Source of the DNA: Ancylostoma caninum
Taxonomy: Eukaryota; Nematoda; Chromadorea; Rhabditida; Ancylostomatidae
Direction of reading: 5' to 3'
NCBI GenBank assembly: GCA_037903475.1
Contig: JBAJFG010000367.1
Span: forward strand, 179,591 to 243,590
DNA length: 64,000 bases
Every line of letters begins with the position of its first letter. Positions within the stretch are counted from its first letter, which is position 1. The translations under genes were made by a program, and so were the position numbers. Shown in pieces: positions 45,530 to 56,222 of the stretch. The notes beneath the pieces were generated by a model. That model had not been told where the DNA came from. It searched no databases and saw nothing but the letters and a program-made list of their open reading frames with translations.

Positions 45530-48500
45530 GGGTTGGTCAGATAAATGGGGTGGGTGCGCAAGTTATTGTCTAGGCTTTCGCCTGAGCTTCTGGAAAGGGA
45601 GGTAATCCACGCGGTTGGCCAGATACATGGGGTGGGTGCGCAAGTTATTGTCTAGGCTTTCGCCTGAGCTTCTGGAAAGGGAGGTAATCCACGGGTTGGC
45701 CAGATACATGGGGTGGGTGCGCAAGTTATTGTCTAGGCTTTCGCCTGAGCTTCTGGAAAGGGAGGTAATCCACGCGGTTGGCCAGATACATGGGGTGGGT
45801 GCGCAAGTTATTGTCTAGGCTTTCGGCTGAGCTTCTGGAAAGGGAGGTAATCCACGGGGTTGGCCAGATACATGGGGTGGGTGCGCAAGTTATTGTCTAG
45901 GCTTTCGGCTGAGCTTCTGGAAAGGGAGGTAATCAACGGGGTTGGCCAGATACATGGGGTGGGTGTGCAAGTTATCGTCTAGGCTTTCGGCTGAGCTTTT
46001 GGAAAGGGAGGTAATCCACGGGGTTGGCCAGATACATGGGGTGGGTGTGCAAGTTATCGTCTAGGCTTTCGCCTGAGCTTCTGGAAAGGGAGATAATCCA
46101 CGGGGTTGGCCAGTTATATGGGGTGGGTGTACAAGTTATTGTCTGGGCTTTCGCCTGAGCTTCTGGAAAGGGAGGTAATTCACGGGGTTGGCCAGATACA
46201 TGGGGTGGGTGTGCAAGTTATTGTCTAGGCTTTCGCCTGAGCTTCTGGAAAGGGAGGTAATCAACGGGGTTGGCCAGATACATGGGGTGGGTGTGCAAGT
46301 TGTTGTCTAAGCTTCCGGCTGAGCTTCTAGAAAGGGAGATAATCCACGGAGTTGGCCAGATACATGGGGTGGGCGCGCAAGTTATTGTCTAGGCTTTTGC
46401 CTGAGCATAGGAAGGAGTGGTTATCCTTGAGGTTGGTGACATACATGGGGTGGGTGCGCAGTTTACCGCCTAGGCTCTTCCATAAGCTTCTGGAAAGGAG
46501 GTAATCCACGGGGTAGGCCAGATACATGGGGTGGGTCGCAAGTCATTGTCCAGGCTATTCCCTGAGCTTCTGGGAAGGGAGGTCATCCACGGGGTTGGCC
46601 AGATACATGGGGTGGGTGTGCAAGTTATTGTCTAGGCTTTCGCATGAGCTTCTGGAAAGGGAGATAATCCACGGAGTTGGTCAGTTACATGGGGTGGGTG
46701 TGCAAGTTATTGTCTAGGCTTCCGCCTGAGCTTCTGGAAAGGGAGGTAATCCACGGGGTTGGCCAGATACATGGGGTGGGTGTGCAAGTTATTGTCTAGG
46801 CTTTCGGCTGAGCTTCTGGAAAGGGAGGTAACCCACGGGGTTGGCCAGATACATGGGGTGAGTGTGCAAGTTATTGTCTAGGCTTTCGCCTGAGCTTCTG
46901 GAAAGGGAGGTAATCCACGGGGTTGGCCAGATACATGGGGTGGGCGCGCAAGTTATTGTCTAGGCTTTTGCCTGAGCATAGGAAGGAGTGGTTATCCTTG
47001 AGGTTGGTGGCATACATGGGGTGGGAGTGCAAGTTGTTGTCTAAGCTTCCGGCTGAGCTTCTAGAAAGGGAGGTAATCCACAGGGTTGGCCAGATACATG
47101 GGGTGGGTGTGCAAGTTATTGTCTAGGCTTTCGCCTTAGCATAGGAAGCAGTGGTTATCCTTGAGGTTGGTGACATACATGGGGTGGGTGCGCCATTTAC
47201 CGCCTAGGCTCTTCCATAAGCTTCTGGAAAGGAGGTAATCCACGGGGTAGGCCAGATACATGGGGTGGGTCGCAAGTCATTGTCCAGGCTATTCCCTGAG
47301 CTTCTGGAAAGGAGGTCATCCACGGGGTTGGCCAGATACATGGGGTGGGTGTGCAAGTTATTGTCTAGGCTTTCGCATGAGCTTCTGGAAAGGGAGATAA
47401 TCCACGGAGTTGGTCAGTTACATGGGGTGGGTGTGCAAGTTATTGTCTAGGCTTCCGCCTGAGCTTCTGGAAAGGGAGGTAATCCACGGGGTTGGCCAGA
47501 TACATGGGGTGGGTGTGCAAGTTATTGTCTAGGCTTTCGGCTGAGCTTCTGGAAAGGGAGGTAACCCACGGGGTTGGCCAGATACATGGGGTGAGTGTGC
47601 AAGTTATTGTCTAGGCTTTCGCCTGAGCTTCTGGAAAGGGAGGTAATCCACGGGGTTGGCCAGATACATGGGGTGGGCGCGCAAGTTATTGTCTAGGCTT
47701 TTGCCTGAGCATAGGAAGGAGTGGTTATCCTTGAGGTTGGTGGCATACATGGGGTGGGAGTGCAAGTTGTTGTCTAAGCTTCCGGCTGAGCTTCTAGAAA
47801 GGGAGGTAATCCACAGGGTTGGCCAGATACATGGGGTGGGTGTGCAAGTTATTGTCTAGGCTTTCGCCTTAGCATAGGAAGCAGTGGTTATCCTTGAGGT
47901 TGGTGACATACATGGGGTGGGTGCGCAGTTTACCGCCTAGGCTCTTCCATAAGCTTCTGGAAAGGAGGTAATCCACGGGGTAGGCCAGATACATGGGGTG
48001 GGTCGCAAGTCATTGTCCAGGCTATTCCCTGAGCTTCTGGAAAGGAGGTCATCCACGGGGTTGGCCAGATACATGGGGTGGGTGTGCAAGTTATTGTCTA
48101 GGCTTTCGCCTGAGCTTCTGGAAAGGGAGGTCATCCACGGGGTTGGCCAGATACATGGGGTGGGTGTGCAAGTTATTGTCTAGGCTTTCGCATGAGCTTC
48201 TGGAAAGGGAGATAATCCACGGAGTTGGTCAGTTACATGGGGTGGGTGTGCAAGTTATTGTCTAGGCTTCCGCCTGAGCTTCTGGAAAGGGAGGTAATCC
48301 ACGGGGTTGGCCAGATACATGGGGTGGGTGTGCAAGTTGTTGTCTAAGCTTCCGGCTGAGCTTCTAGAAAGGGAGGTAATCCACAGGGTTGGCCAGATAC
48401 ATGGGGTGGGTGTGCAAGTTATTGTCTAGGCTTTCGCCTTAGCATAGGAAGGAGTGGTTATCCTTGAGGTTGGTGACATACATGGGGTGGGTGCGCAGTT

Positions 48501-49940
48501 TACCGCCTAGGCTCTTCCATAAGCTTCTGGAAAGGAGGTAATCCACGGGGTAGGCCAGATACATGGGGTGGGTCGCAAGTCATTGTCCAGGCTATTCCCT
48601 GAGCTTCTGGAAAGGAGGTCATCCACGGGGTTGGCCAGATACATGGGGTGGGTGTGCAAGTTATTGTCTAGGCTTTCGCATGAGCTTCTGGAAAGGGAGA
48701 TAATCCACGGAGTTGGTCAGTTACATGGGGTGGGTGTGCAAGTTATTGTCTAGGCTTCCGCCTGAGCTTCTGGAAAGGGAGGTAATCCACGGGGTTGGCC
48801 AGATACATGGGGTGGGTGTGCAAGTTATTGTCTAGGCTTTCGGCTGAGCTTCTGGAAAGGGAGGTAACCCACGGGGTTGGCCAGATACATGGGGTGAGTG
48901 TGCAAGTTATTGTCTAGGCTTTCGCCTGAGCTTCTGGAAAGGGAGGTAATCCACGGGGTTGGCCAGATACATGGGGTGGGCGCGCAAGTTATTGTCTAGG
49001 CTTTTGCCTGAGCATAGGAAGGAGTGGTTATCCTTGAGGTTGGTGACATACATGGGGTGGGTGCGCAGTTTACCGCCTAGGCTCTTCCATAAGCTTCTGG
49101 AAAGGAGGTAATCCACGGGGTAGGCCAGATACATGGGGTGGGTCGCAAGTCATTGTCCAGGCTATTCCCTGAGCTTCTGGAAAGGAGGTCATCCACGGGG
49201 TTGGCCAGATACATGGGGTGGGTGTGCAAGTTATTGTCTAGGCTTTCGCCTGAGCTTCTGGAAAGGGAGGTCATCCACGGGGTTGGCCAGATACATGGGG
49301 TGGGTGTGCAAGTTATTGTCTAGGCTTTCGCATGAGCTTCTGGAAAGGGAGATAATCCACGGAGTTGGTCAGTTACATGGGGTGGGTGTGCAAGTTATTG
49401 TCTAGGCTTCCGCCTGAGCTTCTGGAAAGGGAGGTAATCCACGGGGTTGGCCAGATACATGGGGTGGGTGTGCAAGTTGTTGTCTAGGCTTCCGGCTGAG
49501 CTTCTGAAAGGGAGGTAATCCACGGGGTTGGCCAGATACATGGGGTGGGTGTGCAAGTTATTGTCTAGGCTTTCGCCTTAGCATAGGAAGGAGTGGTTAT
49601 CCTTGAGGTTGGTGACATACATGGGGTGGGTGCGCAGTTTACCGCCTAGGCTCTTCCATAAGCTTCTGGAAAGGAGGTAATCCACGGGGTAGGCCAGATA
49701 CATGGGGTGGGTCGCAAGTCATTGTCCAGGCTATTCCCTGAGCTTCTGGGAAGGGAGGTCATTCACGGGGTTGGCGAAATGCATAGGGTGGATGCGCAAG
49801 TTACTGTCTAAGCTTTTGCCTAAGCTTAGGAAAAGAGGGTGATCCACGGGGTTGGTGAGATACACGGGTTGGGTGCGCGAATTATTGCCTAGGCTATTGC
49901 CTGAGTTTCTGGGAAGGGAGATGATCCACGTTGTTGCTGA
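45530..49940. repeat. 82-bp minisatellite with 7- and 9-unit higher-order repeats
   Basis: About 54 head-to-tail units, each built as GGTTGGCCAGATACATGGGG, TGGGTGTGCAAGTTATTGTC, TAGGCTTTCGCCTGAGCTTC, TGGAAAGGGAGGTAATCCAC. Most are 81-82 bp. Variant units carry marker blocks: GCATAGGAAGGAGTGGTTAT, GCGCAGTTTACCGCCTAGGC and GGTCGCAAGTCATTGTCCAG, always in that order. The last marker recurs at about 46534, 47268, 48001, 48571, 49141 and 49710: two steps of about 733 bp (nine units), then three of about 570 bp (seven units). Open frames of 60-95 codons here follow from the low stop density of the unit and are not genes. Decayed units continue to about 49940 and recur at 60640-60830. Confidence 0.95.
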
Positions 49941-50360
49941 GAGAAATAGGTGGTGAGAAGACTGACTTTCCTGTGCGCTTTTATCTATAATACATTCTTT
50001 GATCCTATTACGATTCAAAAATTGCCTTAACTTAGAGAAGGTGCTGCATCAATGAGCTCTGTCAGACACATAAAGCGAGTGTATCAATTTTCCTCTCACT
50101 CTTTGCCTGAACTAAGGAACGGGATGAATTGACAGGCTGGGGGAGACACACGAGAGGGTGAGAGTGTGAGTTTTTCTCTACGGTTTTGCTCAATCTCAGG
50201 AAGAGGAGTGGATTATAGTGACCATGTGAAACCCTTCTTTGTTTCTTTCTAGATGATGTTCCTGCAATGGAAGTTTTTTTGAACCTCAATGCTGTGTAGA
50301 ACATTATGCACTACATATTCTCCCTCAATGGCCTAGAAAGAAGGAGAGATTGTATAAGAT
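49941..50360. repeat. Degenerate edge of the satellite
   Basis: Fragments such as GAGTTTCTGGGAAGGGAGAT and GGGAGACACACGAGAGGGTG keep the satellite pattern with heavy divergence, fading out by about 50360. Similar decay at 61320-61620 (GGGAGGAAATGCAAGGAATT, GGTGAGAAACATGGGGCAGG) suggests a shared older array. Confidence 0.55.
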
Positions 50361-50469
50361 GAAGGATGGAGACGGGAGTAGGTTGCCCCAAGATCAATTT
50401 CCTATACTCCTGTCATATTAATAGGGTGCTAGAAGGAAGAGTGAAGGGAATTCCGGAAGGGAAACCAAT

Positions 50470-50890
50470 GTTTTCGCACTTCCTTCGAATTTTTCCCCAC
50501 ATTTTCGCTCGTAAGTCGTCGAATTCTTCGAAAAATCACACGAAAACCGGAGACATCGATAGAGATTCGCGGATGCTATTATCACGTCGCACTCACGGAG
50601 CACCATCTGCAAGCACAAGGGCGCTAGTCATATAGCGTTCCCGGACTTCCCACCCACCTCCCGCCCGCTACGTTTTCCTATACCAAAATTGCAAAACAGG
50701 AAAAATTAGAAATTTGTATAGAAACTAAAACCGTCGGTTCTCGAAGTCTCTGCACAATAGCCATGTTGTTGGATGAGGACTCATTCCCTGGTAGTTTGTG
50801 AATCCCCCAAAAAATCGATAATCACCAGAAATGTCGATAGATGCACCAGAGGGGACCACGCCCGACGTTACCAAACTTGCCAGATCGGAC
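50470..50890. repeat. Segment duplicated at 61825-62245
   Basis: Shared blocks in the same order and orientation include TTTTTCCCCACATTTTCGC, AGACATCGATAGAGATTCGC, GCACAAGGGCGCTAGTC, GCGTTCCCGGACT, CCAAAATTGCAAAAC and CTTGCCAGATCGGAC. In both places the block lies just downstream of satellite-like sequence, so array and flank were duplicated or mobilised together. Confidence 0.85.
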
Positions 50891-51144
50891 GCGATCCCCG
50901 TCGGATGCGCGACACCGATCAATCGCGCGGCAAGCCACAGTGCCCGTCCAATCCCGGTGAACCTGTCAAAAACCGAAACTCCATTAGTTGAGAAAAAAAC
51001 TGCATTGTAGTCTGCTCCAGTCGCTGTGACCGTAAACGCAACCGCGCCGCAACATGGGTACAGATTTTGCCCGCGCATTTTGCTTACCATTCTTTTTATA
51101 TAATGATTGTACAAGGCGAGCCGTGGTACATCTGAAAAACACAA
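50725..51144 (-). CDS. Uncharacterised minus-strand frame with possible splice site
   Basis: A 139-codon frame follows an acceptor-like TTTTTCAG (minus strand, about 51131-51138) and includes DVPRLALYNHYIKRM, NLYPCCGAVAFTVTATGADY and ALWLAARLIGVAHPTGIASD. A second acceptor-like TTTTTGACAG lies inside (about 50967). The composition is protein-like, but the 3' part overlaps the duplicated repeat segment and the other copy is not open there. It could be a transposon-derived exon. No family recognised. Confidence 0.2.
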   Translation of the reverse strand: MCFSDVPRLALYNHYIKRMVSKMRGQNLYPCCGAVAFTVTATGADYNAVFFSTNGVSVFDRFTGIGRALWLAARLIGVAHPTGIASDLASLVTSGVVPSGASIDISGDYRFFGGFTNYQGMSPHPTTWLLCRDFENRRF

Positions 51145-51582
51145 ACAATAAATAGCGACAATTAATCTACACCATTTCCTGACAAGTCCATATTATGTTT
51201 TGAACCTGCTTCATCATGTGAAAGGTCATAAAACGCTGAAGAACCTGGAATGCTTGGTCACCGATCCATATTTTACTATCGGTTTTGGGATCTTCTCAAA
51301 GGAATTTTTTTCGGTGTGACCTACAATGTCTTTTGATGGGATGGAGTAACGATGGTATTCGTTTGCCTCGGTGTTCGAAACCTGTACCATCATTTGTTGA
51401 CTTAAAGTTCTTACAAGGGAAGTGCACAAACTTAAGCTGCGCTTCCGGAACGAGACATATATGGTTGGAACGCTTATCTCAAATGATGTTACAGATTATA
51501 TTTGAAATTTGCTAAATCGTTAATACAAGTTCAAAATTCCATTTCCTGCCATATTGACATATACTTTCAATCATGGCTTGGC

Positions 51583-51650
51583 AGCTGGATAGCCGAGTGG
51601 ATAGTAATGATGACTCATAGGATGAAGGCCGAGGGTTTGCATCCTGTCCC
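51583..51650 (+). ncRNA. tRNA-derived (SINE-like) module, plus strand
   Basis: TAGCCGAGTGG (51590-51600) fits the pol III A box of Ser/Leu-type tRNAs. GGTTTGCATCC (51634-51644), 33 bp on, fits a B box with small changes. The seven bases before the A box do not pair with those after the B box, so there is no acceptor stem and this is not a working tRNA gene. It looks like the head of a tRNA-derived SINE. Confidence 0.5.
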
Positions 51651-52003
51651 CAATTTTGTTTTGCAGACTTCAATTGCTGACCTTTGACAGGGTGAGGAGC
51701 CTTTCAGGAGATTGCTGGCTATTGATGTTACACTATGGAAGCTACAGGAGAACTTCCTGTGTATGTCCGCTGTTTGATAAAGGCTTGGCCCAATTCTTTT
51801 TACAATTGGTCAGTCTTATGGCCTGAACAAAAACGGGTGCAATCTGATAGAAGAATTTTTTTACTAACCGCAGCGATAAACATCAACAATGAAGTGTTCA
51901 AAACAGTAACAGTTAGAACAGTGGGAACAAACAATAAATGAAACGCACTTCCGCACTCTTTCAAAGATTAGCTGTTAAAGTTTGCAAAATTTCCGCGGGG
52001 GAC

Positions 52004-52068
52004 AAGATGCAAACCCTTGCCCTCCATCCTATGTGTCAGCATCACTATCCACTCGGCTATCCAGCTAC
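52004..52068 (-). ncRNA. tRNA-derived (SINE-like) module, minus strand
   Basis: The inverted partner has the same A box (complement at 52049-52059) and GGTTTGCATCT in place of the B box (complement at 52006-52016). Conservation of both boxes is no higher than that of the surrounding arm, so present selection on them is not evident. Confidence 0.45.
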
Positions 52069-52249
52069 CAAGTCATGATTGAGGGAAGTTTATGTCAATA
52101 TGGCAGTAAATGGAATTTTGAGCTTGTATTAGCCATTTAGCAAATTTCAAATATAGTTTTCAACACCATTTGAGATAAGCTTTCCAATCATATATGTCTC
52201 GTTCCGAAAGCGCAGCTTAATTTTGTGCACTTCTCTTGTTAGGCTCGAA

Positions 52250-52340
52250 CCAGACTCGGCGGCAGAGGTATGGGCGACGCCCGCGCTTTGTGACCCCTCG
52301 GCTTCCTGGGGCGTCGTGGGACGGCGAGGGGCTGCCACCA
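52250..52340. repeat. GC-rich fragment sharing sequence with 52960-53000
   Basis: CTCGGCTTCCTGGGGCGTCG here and TTCGGCTTCCTAGGGCGTCG at about 52971 are the same motif, with other GC-rich pieces (CGAGGGGCTGCC against CGCCCCTCGCCGC) nearby. Origin unknown. Confidence 0.5.
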
Positions 52341-52914
52341 ACGCGATATGCCTCAAACTCGAAAACTAAAATGTATCGCCAAAGAAAGCCGAATAATAGT
52401 AGAGAATAATCATAACAAACAAGAAAATACTTAGAGACATTTCTACAGAAGCTTTTAAATTAACTTTAATGTTTCTAAAAGTATTTAGCGAGTTAGAAGG
52501 ATTAACGGGATGATGGGTCAGATCCTATTATAATTATAATGATAAATAGCAGATACGGGGAACAGTGCAGTAATGATGTAAGGCCAGCGAATAGATTGCC
52601 GATCCATGACACCCACGACGATTCGCTCCAGGCAGTAATCCTTTTCCCGCAGTAAGTGCGAGAAATGTCCGTCCTTAATCTCTGAGGTCAGATGGCAACA
52701 CATATGTATTCAAACAGCGATATACTAACGATTGATGCTAACGTTTCTTCGACTCCTTCTATTCTCCATAGTTTTCGTTCACAAATCTTCCATTTCGGTG
52801 CTTTTTTGTTTGAAATTGGCGATTTCAGAAGAAATTTACGTCTGTTCATCAATATCTACGGGTCATTTTTTATAGTTGTTCCTACGAATGAGAAATAACT
52901 AGTGTTTCTCTTCA

Positions 52915-53185
52915 ATGAACCAAGCCTTCCCCTGAAGACGCCCCTCGCCGCTCGAAGAAGCCGAGCCGGTTCGGCTTCCTAGGGCGTCGTCGCGCGTCGA
53001 CGCGCGGTGCAGCCGGCCGACGCTGCAATGCGCAAGGTATGGTCGACCTAATTTGTGGTGGCGGCGGCCGCCGCTCGCCGCCCGAGGAAGTCGGACGAGG
53101 CCGCGGTGATCGATCCGTATGCTGCGCGTAGACGCCGACGCGCCCCGCCGCTGTTCGCCGTCGAGTCTGGGTCGAGCCTTAGTCC
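52915..53185. other. GC-rich island in AT-rich intron
   Basis: Rich in CG dinucleotides (GTCGTCGCGCGTCGACGCGC, GGCGGCGGCCGCCGCTCGCC), against the AT-rich surroundings. It contains the palindromes GCGCGTCGACGCGC and GGCGGCCGCC. A 105-codon minus-strand frame with Arg/Ser-rich content covers it, but this is a composition effect. It might be a transposon arm or captured foreign DNA. Confidence 0.6.
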
Positions 53186-53219
53186 AACATTTGGATCTTC
53201 GATCCGCGTACGGCACTGC

Positions 53220-55096
53220 CGATTGCCCTAGTCACACCTCATTGACGAGCTGCTGTTAATCAGCCAATAACACCTAAGTGGCAGCCAATCACCCTCCTCT
53301 CCAACTGCTCAGTTTCTGGTCGCACTAGTTAGAAAGATCGTTCCTCTGAGCTAGGGTATTCCTTGGGGGGGGGGCATTTAGAAAACACGTATTCGAATAT
53401 TTGCGGTCTTCATAACCAATACGAAGGTCGCCTTCTGGAGAATGTTTGATGCTGCGATTTCGACTATGCCCATAACTTATCTTGGCAAAAGACACTGACA
53501 GCCGCAGAGGGACGGCATCTGGAGTCACCACTGCTGGATACCCTCCTGCCACTGCTCCTGCAAATGTTTTCCATCGTTATCCACTTTATGTAGAACGGAG
53601 GGCGACAATTCCTTCCACCTTGTCGACCTTACCTAAGCTTGGGATTTCTCTGAATTCAGTAGTTATTTATATCTGTTTCTATATAGAACATGACATACAA
53701 GAGGTGGGATATCACTAGACATGTATTCGCTTGTATGCGGGGATTGTTTCCTGATTTTCACATTATCTGTCTAGATCCACCTAACAAGTTGTATGTCACT
53801 TTAGATGAGGGCAAGTAGATTTACTTTTTTTATAGCTGTGCTATTAATAGCGGTTATAATAACGGGCTTACTTTGTGTGTGAAACGAAACTCAAGGGCCG
53901 CGGCGTAGCGTGGCGATATGGTGCGATATGGATAGCCACCGCTAGCTCAGAGGGGCGCCGACACCTAATAGTGGGGAAACTCCAGCTTATACATTGGCGC
54001 AACTCTATTCTCGAACAGTTGAGCTTGTTCCGCCTTCAACCCCCCCCCCCATGTCAGGCGGATGTGAGATGTTTTGCAACTTCGCATTTGGTTTGTAACT
54101 CACCCGACAGTTGGCGTACCTTAACAGGAGAGTAGCAAGAGGGTTTCAACTCGAGAGACTCCCTACCAGCCTTTGGTGTAGTGTTGTGACAACTATGTTG
54201 CCCAAATAAAAAGACATCGGGCATACTAAATCAACAGTGATTCTAAAGCGCCGCTGAATTTGAAGCTCTACGTCAATTGCTATAGCTGTATCGCCCTCCT
54301 TCGACGAGGATAGAGCTGAGCGAATGTCTGAGTGGAGACAGGTCCAACTGTGTGATAAGGATGGTCCATCGTTTGAAAAATAGGGAGACGGTTGAAGACG
54401 GGTCCAACGGTGTGGTAAGGGTGTGCCGGCATCCAAAAGTGGCGCAACGCCAACGCTCAGTAGTGAAGAGATGTTGTGAACTAGGTACAACTTTGTTCGA
54501 TTGGTTCGTTGATGCCTAACGAAGATGGGAAAACAACAAGTGTCAGGGCGCACATTATGAAATGAGTAGAATATCGTCCGCCTAATCTTATCCACATCAC
54601 ATCCCCTCGTGCCTTTTCCTCCTCTCATTTGTTTCTTACATCCATCCTCTGTCACATGTGCAAACTGAACCTCGTCATTTGATCGCACACACCAAGGAAA
54701 GAAAGATAAACCATTTCCAGTGGTCATCTATATTGAATCGGTTACGTATAGTTATAATTGGCTATTTCAATAAAGCGAATAATAAAACTGCGCTAGAAAA
54801 TGCAATTGGTCTTTTTTGACTACCTCACTTTCACATAAGGGGAAGCAATAAAAGGGGGTGGATGAAAAAATTATACAGGAGAAATTTGGCAATGACGTAA
54901 GCCTACTGGCACAAATGCGAAGTAATGTGAACAATGTGAACATTATTGAAAGTCCGGAATTCTGGCGTTACCCGACGTCCTGACTGGTAGAACAATATAT
55001 GATCAACATCAGTTTATCATCGACAATGTGAGAAGAGCTGCAGTGGATGAAAATAAAAATTGATTGGTTACCTCGATTTGCTGGTACTACCTGTTA
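53220..55096. other. Intronic stretch with minisatellite fragments
   Basis: No gene recognised. CTAATAGTGGGGAAACTCC (about 53966) and ACAGGTCCAACTGTGTGATA / ACGGGTCCAACGGTGTGGTA (about 54338 and 54397, 60 bp apart) belong to the 60-bp minisatellite family. The 193-codon minus-strand frame at 54146-54727 overlaps these repeats and has no domain. Confidence 0.45.
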
Positions 55097-56045
55097 TACA
55101 CAGTGCGCCATAATTTCTCGCACACCATATTTCGTACCGCCACAGCGGCGGAATTCAACGCAATGGCATGACCTCTATGTCCGGACTAAACCAAGTCAAT
55201 AGCAACTCATATCACCTAAAAGATCGGGAATATGTTGCCATATGCTTTTGTTATAGCTCGAATTCGAGAGGGAGGCGCACTCATCGCGGCACGGAGCATC
55301 GATGTTACGTTAACTGAAGCCACTTTTCAGAGCAGAGCTGTTGTATTTCCATCAGAAAAATGGATCAGCTGTGAAAAGAATTAGAGAACTCTGGGGGTAG
55401 GACGGAATTCCGCTCTCCCTATTCCTTCGAGAATTTCATCGTGTCTTTGAAAAGATGCGCAGTCAGAGCAAATTTTCGCGTATTTTTGTGGTTCACAACA
55501 CCAACCTCACGCTCATTTTAATTTGAACAACATTTTAAGTAAGCGAAGACCTTGCTGCATTGAATTCATATTGGATAGCCTAAATGTGACGTTTTAGTAA
55601 GACGTAAAATCTGCTCATGGAGCAAGTGTGTGTACTGGAATAGTGCGCGGAAGAAATCCTATGCTGAGATCTAACTCTCATGCAGCACTAATCTGGATCC
55701 GATGGTGCCTAATCCCAAATCAATCTGAATCCGACTTAGTATGCCGTCATTGTTCGAGAACAAATCAAGTGTTAGATTATGCAAAAGTATGAGCTCGTAC
55801 CATAAAGCTGTGGAAAAGCTTTAGAAGGATTCATACAAGAAATATCACCGTGCCGCGATGGGCGCGCCTCCCAGTCTACTTTTAGCTGTTATAAAGGCAA
55901 ATGGCGACATATTCCCGACCTGTTAGGTTATTTAAGTTACTATTGAGTTGGCGTAGTGCGAACATAGAGATCATGCCATTTTGTTAAATTCGGCTGCTGT
56001 GGTGGTACTAAATGTGGTGTGCAAGAACTTACGGCGCACCCTGTA
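55097..56045. mobile_element. Tc1/mariner-type TIR element, about 949 bp
   Basis: The left end TACACAGTGCGCCATAATTT with CTCGCACACCATATTT is mirrored by the right end GGTGTGCAAGAACTTACGGC with GCACCCTGTA. TA ends are present on both sides. Arms of about 45 bp. No transposase motif recognised inside. It ends 58 bp before the next lin-2 exon. Confidence 0.85.
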
Positions 56046-56103
56046 ATTTAGTCATCCTAGCCACGTACGTCGTAGAATTCTTGCGTAAAGAGGTTTTTTT
56101 TAG

Positions 56104-56222
56104 GTACTGCCGTAGATATATGGAGCACTGGTGTAGTGTTATATCTGCTGTTGTCAGGAAAACTACCTTTCGCAGGTTCAGCCGATCAAGTTTATAATGA
56201 CGTCGAATCTGGAAGGTATATG
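56104..56222 (+). CDS. lin-2: LIN-2/CASK kinase domain exon (DxW motif)
   Basis: After TTTTTTTTAG the split Gly is completed and the exon reads TAVDIWSTGVVLYLLLSGKL, PFAGSADQVYNDVESGRYM, ending at ATG|GTAAGA. Human CASK has [37 protein letters not shown] in register. This is subdomain IX (DxW) and the following helices of the C-lobe. An earlier GT (AAG|GTATATG) is also possible, but only the later one keeps phase and length with the next exon. Confidence 0.96.

Larger units (their letters stand above)
51412..52240. mobile_element. Long inverted repeat (about 285-bp arms) carrying tRNA-like modules
   Basis: The arm 51412-51698 is the diverged reverse complement of 51950-52240. Shared blocks include AGTGCACAAA, TAAGCTGCGCTT, GGAACGAGACATATATG, CAAGTTCAAAATTCCATTT, TGGATAGCCGAGTGGATAGT and GGGTTTGCATC. 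The 250-bp centre is unique. No coding capacity. Either a foldback-type element or two head-to-head copies of one tRNA-derived repeat. Confidence 0.75.
41865..56103 (+). other. lin-2: lin-2 intron, 14.2 kb, with satellite and transposons
   Basis: GTAGGT donor, TTTTTTTTAG acceptor. Contents in order: mariner relic (42523-43413), minisatellite fragment (43830-44060), small MITE (44613-44759), main satellite (45530-49940), its degenerate edge (49941-50230), a segment duplicated at 61.8 kb, a long inverted repeat with tRNA-like arms (51412-52240), a GC-rich patch (52915-53185) and a TIR element (55097-56045). Transcribing lin-2 would mean transcribing all of it. Confidence 0.85.

Noticed and set aside
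45530..49940. CRISPR-like array or a repeat-protein gene in the tandem repeats
   Set aside because: Units are 82 bp head to tail with no unique spacers, in a eukaryotic intron. The translated 27-residue repeat shifts frame between 81- and 82-bp units, so no long product exists.
51583..51650. A functional tRNA-Leu or tRNA-Ser gene
   Set aside because: A and B boxes are present, but the acceptor arms do not pair, the T stem is weak and there is no variable arm of proper form.
54146..54727. 193-codon minus-strand frame as a gene
   Set aside because: It overlaps fragments of the 60-bp minisatellite family, shows no domain and has no start or splice context.
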